From contig NZ_CP014136.1 of NCBI RefSeq assembly GCF_002291425.1, forward strand, positions 1,798,001 to 1,862,000: a DNA stretch of 64,000 bases. Direction: 5' to 3'. How positions within the stretch are numbered: the stretch's first letter is position 1; every line of letters begins with the position of its first letter. Shown here piece by piece: positions 61,541-64,000 of the stretch. Under the pieces are notes generated by a model that worked only from the letters and a program-made list of their open reading frames with translations, had not been told where the DNA came from and made no database searches. Position numbers and translations under genes: made by a program. The stretch comes from Gibbsiella quercinecans. GTDB taxonomy: Bacteria > Pseudomonadota > Gammaproteobacteria > Enterobacterales > Enterobacteriaceae.

Positions 61541-64000
61541 TTATTTCTGCAGGCGGCCGTGGCACTGTTTGTACTTTTTGCCTGAACCGCATGGGCAAGG
61601 ATCGTTACGGCCAACCTTGCGCTCAGCGACGGCTGGCGTATTGGGGTCATCAACGGCCAGCGAATTTTCATCCTGATGGCTCAACTGTTGCTGCTGGGCC
61701 AGGCGTTCTGCTTCGCTGCGGCGCTGCTGTTCCAGGGCCTCAACCTCTTCCGGCATCCGCACCTGAACTTTGCTGAGCACGCTGATCACTTCATACTTCA
61801 GCGATTCCAGCATCGCGGCAAACATGGCGAAGGATTCACGTTTATATTCCTGCTTCGGATCCTTTTGCGCGTAGCCACGCAAGTGGATGCCCTGGCGCAG
61901 GTAATCCATCGCCGCCAGATGCTCTTTCCACAACGAATCCAGGGTTTGCAGCATCACGCCCTTCTCAAAGTTGCGCATCATTTCGCTGCCGACCACCTCT
62001 TCCTTGCGCAGATATTCTTCCTTGGCCTTATCCAGAATACGCTCACGCAGCGTTTCTTCATGCAGTTCCGGCTCTTTGTCCAGCCACTCGGCAAGCGGCA
62101 GTGCCAAATCGAAATCTTTCTTCAGGCGATCTTCCAGCCCCGCCACATCCCACATTTCTTCCAGCGACTGCGGCGGAATGTAGTTATCAATCGTCGCCTT
62201 GAAGACGTCTTCGCGGATGCTGTTGATGGTTTCACTGACGTCGGACACATCCAGCAGTTCATTACGCTGGCTGTAAATGGCGCGGCGCTGGTCGTTGGCC
62301 ACATCATCGTATTCCAGCAGCTGTTTACGGATGTCAAAGTTGCGGCTTTCTACTTTACGCTGTGCGTTGGCGATCGCCTTGGTCACCCATGGGTGCTCAA
62401 TCGCTTCGCCTTCTTTCATCCCCAGCTTACGCATCATATTGGACACGCGATCGGAGGCAAAGATACGCATCAGGGCATCTTCCATCGACAGGTAGAAACG
62501 GGAAGAACCGGCATCACCCTGGCGGCCGGAACGGCCTCGCAGCTGGTTGTCGATACGGCGTGATTCGTGGCGCTCGGTACCGATAATGTGCAGCCCGCCG
62601 GCCGTTAGCACGGCGTCATGGCGCACTTTCCAGGCCTGCTTGATCTCTTCGATCTGCTCTTCGGTTGGGGCTTCCAACTGCGCGATTTCGGTCTGCCAGC
62701 TACCACCCAGTACAATATCGGTACCACGCCCTGCCATGTTGGTGGCGATGGTCACCGCACCGGATTGGCCGGCCTGGGCCACGATATCCGCTTCCATGGC
62801 GTGGAATTTGGCGTTCAGTACTTTATGGTCGATACCGGCTTTCGCCAGTTCGCGGGAAACCACTTCGGATTTTTCGATCGAGATGGTACCCACCAGCACC
62901 GGCTGGCCGTTGGCGGTGCGTTCACGAATATCTTCGATGATCGCCGCGATTTTCTCTTTCTCGGTCATGTAGACCAGATCCGGCATGTCTTTACGGATCA
63001 TTGGGCGGTTGGTCGGCACCACGATGGTATCTAGCTTGTAGATCGAGCTGAACTCAAACGCTTCGGTGTCTGCGGTACCAGTCATCCCGGCCAGCTTCTC
63101 GTACAGACGGAAATAGTTCTGGAAGGTGATCGAAGCCAGGGTCTGGTTTTCATTTTGAATTTCCACCCCTTCCTTCGCTTCCACCGCCTGGTGCAGACCG
63201 TCAGACCAGCGACGGCCCTGCATGGTACGGCCGGTGTGCTCATCAACGATAATGACTTCGCCGTCTTTCACGATGTAGTCAACGTCGCGGGTAAACAGCA
63301 CGTGAGCACGCAATGCGGCGGTAACGTGGTGCATCAGCATGATATTGGCCGGGGAATACAGCGATTCGCCTTCATCCATAATGCCGGCGCCCACCAGCAG
63401 CTCTTCGATCAGGATCAAACCGCGCTCGGTCAGGTGCACCTGGCGTGCTTTCTCATCCACCGAAAAGTGGCCTTCGCCGTGGAAAGTGTCAGAGTCTTCT
63501 TTTTCCTGGCGGATCAGTTTAGGGATCAGTTTGTCGACCTTGATGTACATCTCGGAGCTGTCTTCAGCCGGGCCGGAGATGATCAGCGGAGTACGCGCTT
63601 CATCGATCAGGATGGAGTCGACCTCATCCACCAGCGCATAGTGCAATGGGCGCTGCACGCGCTCTTCCGGGCTGAACGCCATGTTGTCGCGCAGGTAATC
63701 AAAGCCATATTCGTTGTTGGTGCCGTAGGTAATATCGGCGGCGTAGGCTTCACGTTTGGCCGGCGCCGGCATGCCCGGCAGGTTGATGCCCACGGTCAGG
63801 CCGAGGAATTCAAACAGCGGGCGGTTGTTTTCCGCATCGCGCTGGGCCAGATAGTCGTTGACGGTAACCACGTGTACACCGCGGCCACTCAGCGCATTCA
63901 GGTATGCCGGCAAGGTCGCCGTCAGGGTTTTACCTTCACCGGTACGCATTTCCGCAATGCAGCGATCGTTAAGCACCATGCCGCCCAGCAGCTGTACGTC
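61541..64000 (-). CDS. secA: Preprotein translocase ATPase SecA (N terminus off window)
   Basis: The last 819 residues of SecA; the frame stays open across the right edge, with about 85 N-terminal residues missing. Walker A is in [20 protein letters not shown], the DEAD-like Walker B is [20 protein letters not shown], and the second ATPase half has [17 protein letters not shown]. The C-terminal zinc/SecB-binding tail is [19 protein letters not shown]. SecA drives protein export through SecYEG. The ATG at 63979 is internal and not the start. Confidence 0.98.
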   Translation of the reverse strand, partial: DVQLLGGMVLNDRCIAEMRTGEGKTLTATLPAYLNALSGRGVHVVTVNDYLAQRDAENNRPLFEFLGLTVGINLPGMPAPAKREAYAADITYGTNNEYGFDYLRDNMAFSPEERVQRPLHYALVDEVDSILIDEARTPLIISGPAEDSSEMYIKVDKLIPKLIRQEKEDSDTFHGEGHFSVDEKARQVHLTERGLILIEELLVGAGIMDEGESLYSPANIMLMHHVTAALRAHVLFTRDVDYIVKDGEVIIVDEHTGRTMQGRRWSDGLHQAVEAKEGVEIQNENQTLASITFQNYFRLYEKLAGMTGTADTEAFEFSSIYKLDTIVVPTNRPMIRKDMPDLVYMTEKEKIAAIIEDIRERTANGQPVLVGTISIEKSEVVSRELAKAGIDHKVLNAKFHAMEADIVAQAGQSGAVTIATNMAGRGTDIVLGGSWQTEIAQLEAPTEEQIEEIKQAWKVRHDAVLTAGGLHIIGTERHESRRIDNQLRGRSGRQGDAGSSRFYLSMEDALMRIFASDRVSNMMRKLGMKEGEAIEHPWVTKAIANAQRKVESRNFDIRKQLLEYDDVANDQRRAIYSQRNELLDVSDVSETINSIREDVFKATIDNYIPPQSLEEMWDVAGLEDRLKKDFDLALPLAEWLDKEPELHEETLRERILDKAKEEYLRKEEVVGSEMMRNFEKGVMLQTLDSLWKEHLAAMDYLRQGIHLRGYAQKDPKQEYKRESFAMFAAMLESLKYEVISVLSKVQVRMPEEVEALEQQRRSEAERLAQQQQLSHQDENSLAVDDPNTPAVAERKVGRNDPCPCGSGKKYKQCHGRLQK

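Overview
The window is a chromosomal segment of an enterobacterium (order Enterobacterales). Gene content and protein sequences match the E. coli/Serratia/Yersinia core closely. The linkage relA-rlmD-barA next to degP-dgt-mtnN-btuF, and cysG fused to the cysDNC operon, point to a Serratia/Yersinia-like lineage rather than E. coli itself. This placement is an inference from gene order; no rRNA is present to confirm it.

Layout. (1) 1-8391 is an accessory, visibly more A/T-rich region. It holds the C-terminal part of a LysR regulator and an XRE-cupin regulator. Divergent to the regulator's neighbour is a complete polyamine-type uptake and catabolism set: an FAD-dependent amine oxidase (minus strand), then substrate-binding protein, two permeases, ATPase and aldehyde dehydrogenase (plus strand). 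(2) 8392-9072 has no intact gene and may hold decayed coding sequence. (3) 9073-18119 is the mutS / rpoS-nlpD-pcm-surE-truD-ispF-ispD-ftsB block. (4) 18382-20722 is a three-gene polar amino-acid ABC importer sitting between ftsB and ygbE. (5) 20776-31768 is the assimilatory sulfate block: cysC-cysN-cysD-cysG, iap, cysH, and cysJI. A 66-bp tandem repeat array lies between cysH and cysI. (6) 32183-44072 is queD, queE, eno, pyrG, mazG, relA, rlmD and barA. (7) 44171-50992 is degP, dgt, mtnN, btuF, erpA and hemL. (8) 51035-64000 is ampE, nadC, a phytase-like esterase, ppdD-hofB-hofC, guaC, coaE-zapD-yacG, mutT and the C-terminal 819 residues of SecA, which runs off the right edge.

How the genes work together. 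The cys genes form a full route from sulfate activation (CysDNC) through PAPS reduction (CysH) to sulfide (CysJI), with CysG supplying siroheme for CysI. BarA, RelA and RpoS normally feed the stationary-phase and stringent responses. Here rpoS carries an in-frame amber codon (CAG to TAG equivalent, 11789-11791) inside region 4.2. The remaining 26 codons are intact, which indicates a recent loss-of-function or a sequencing artefact.

Most notable points: the rpoS nonsense mutation; the absence of ampD from its usual place between ampE and nadC; the amine uptake/oxidation cluster; the 66-bp hairpin repeats inside the cysJIH region; and a 105-bp palindromic MITE-like element between ispF and ispD. 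I saw no CRISPR array, tRNA, rRNA, insertion sequence or prophage.
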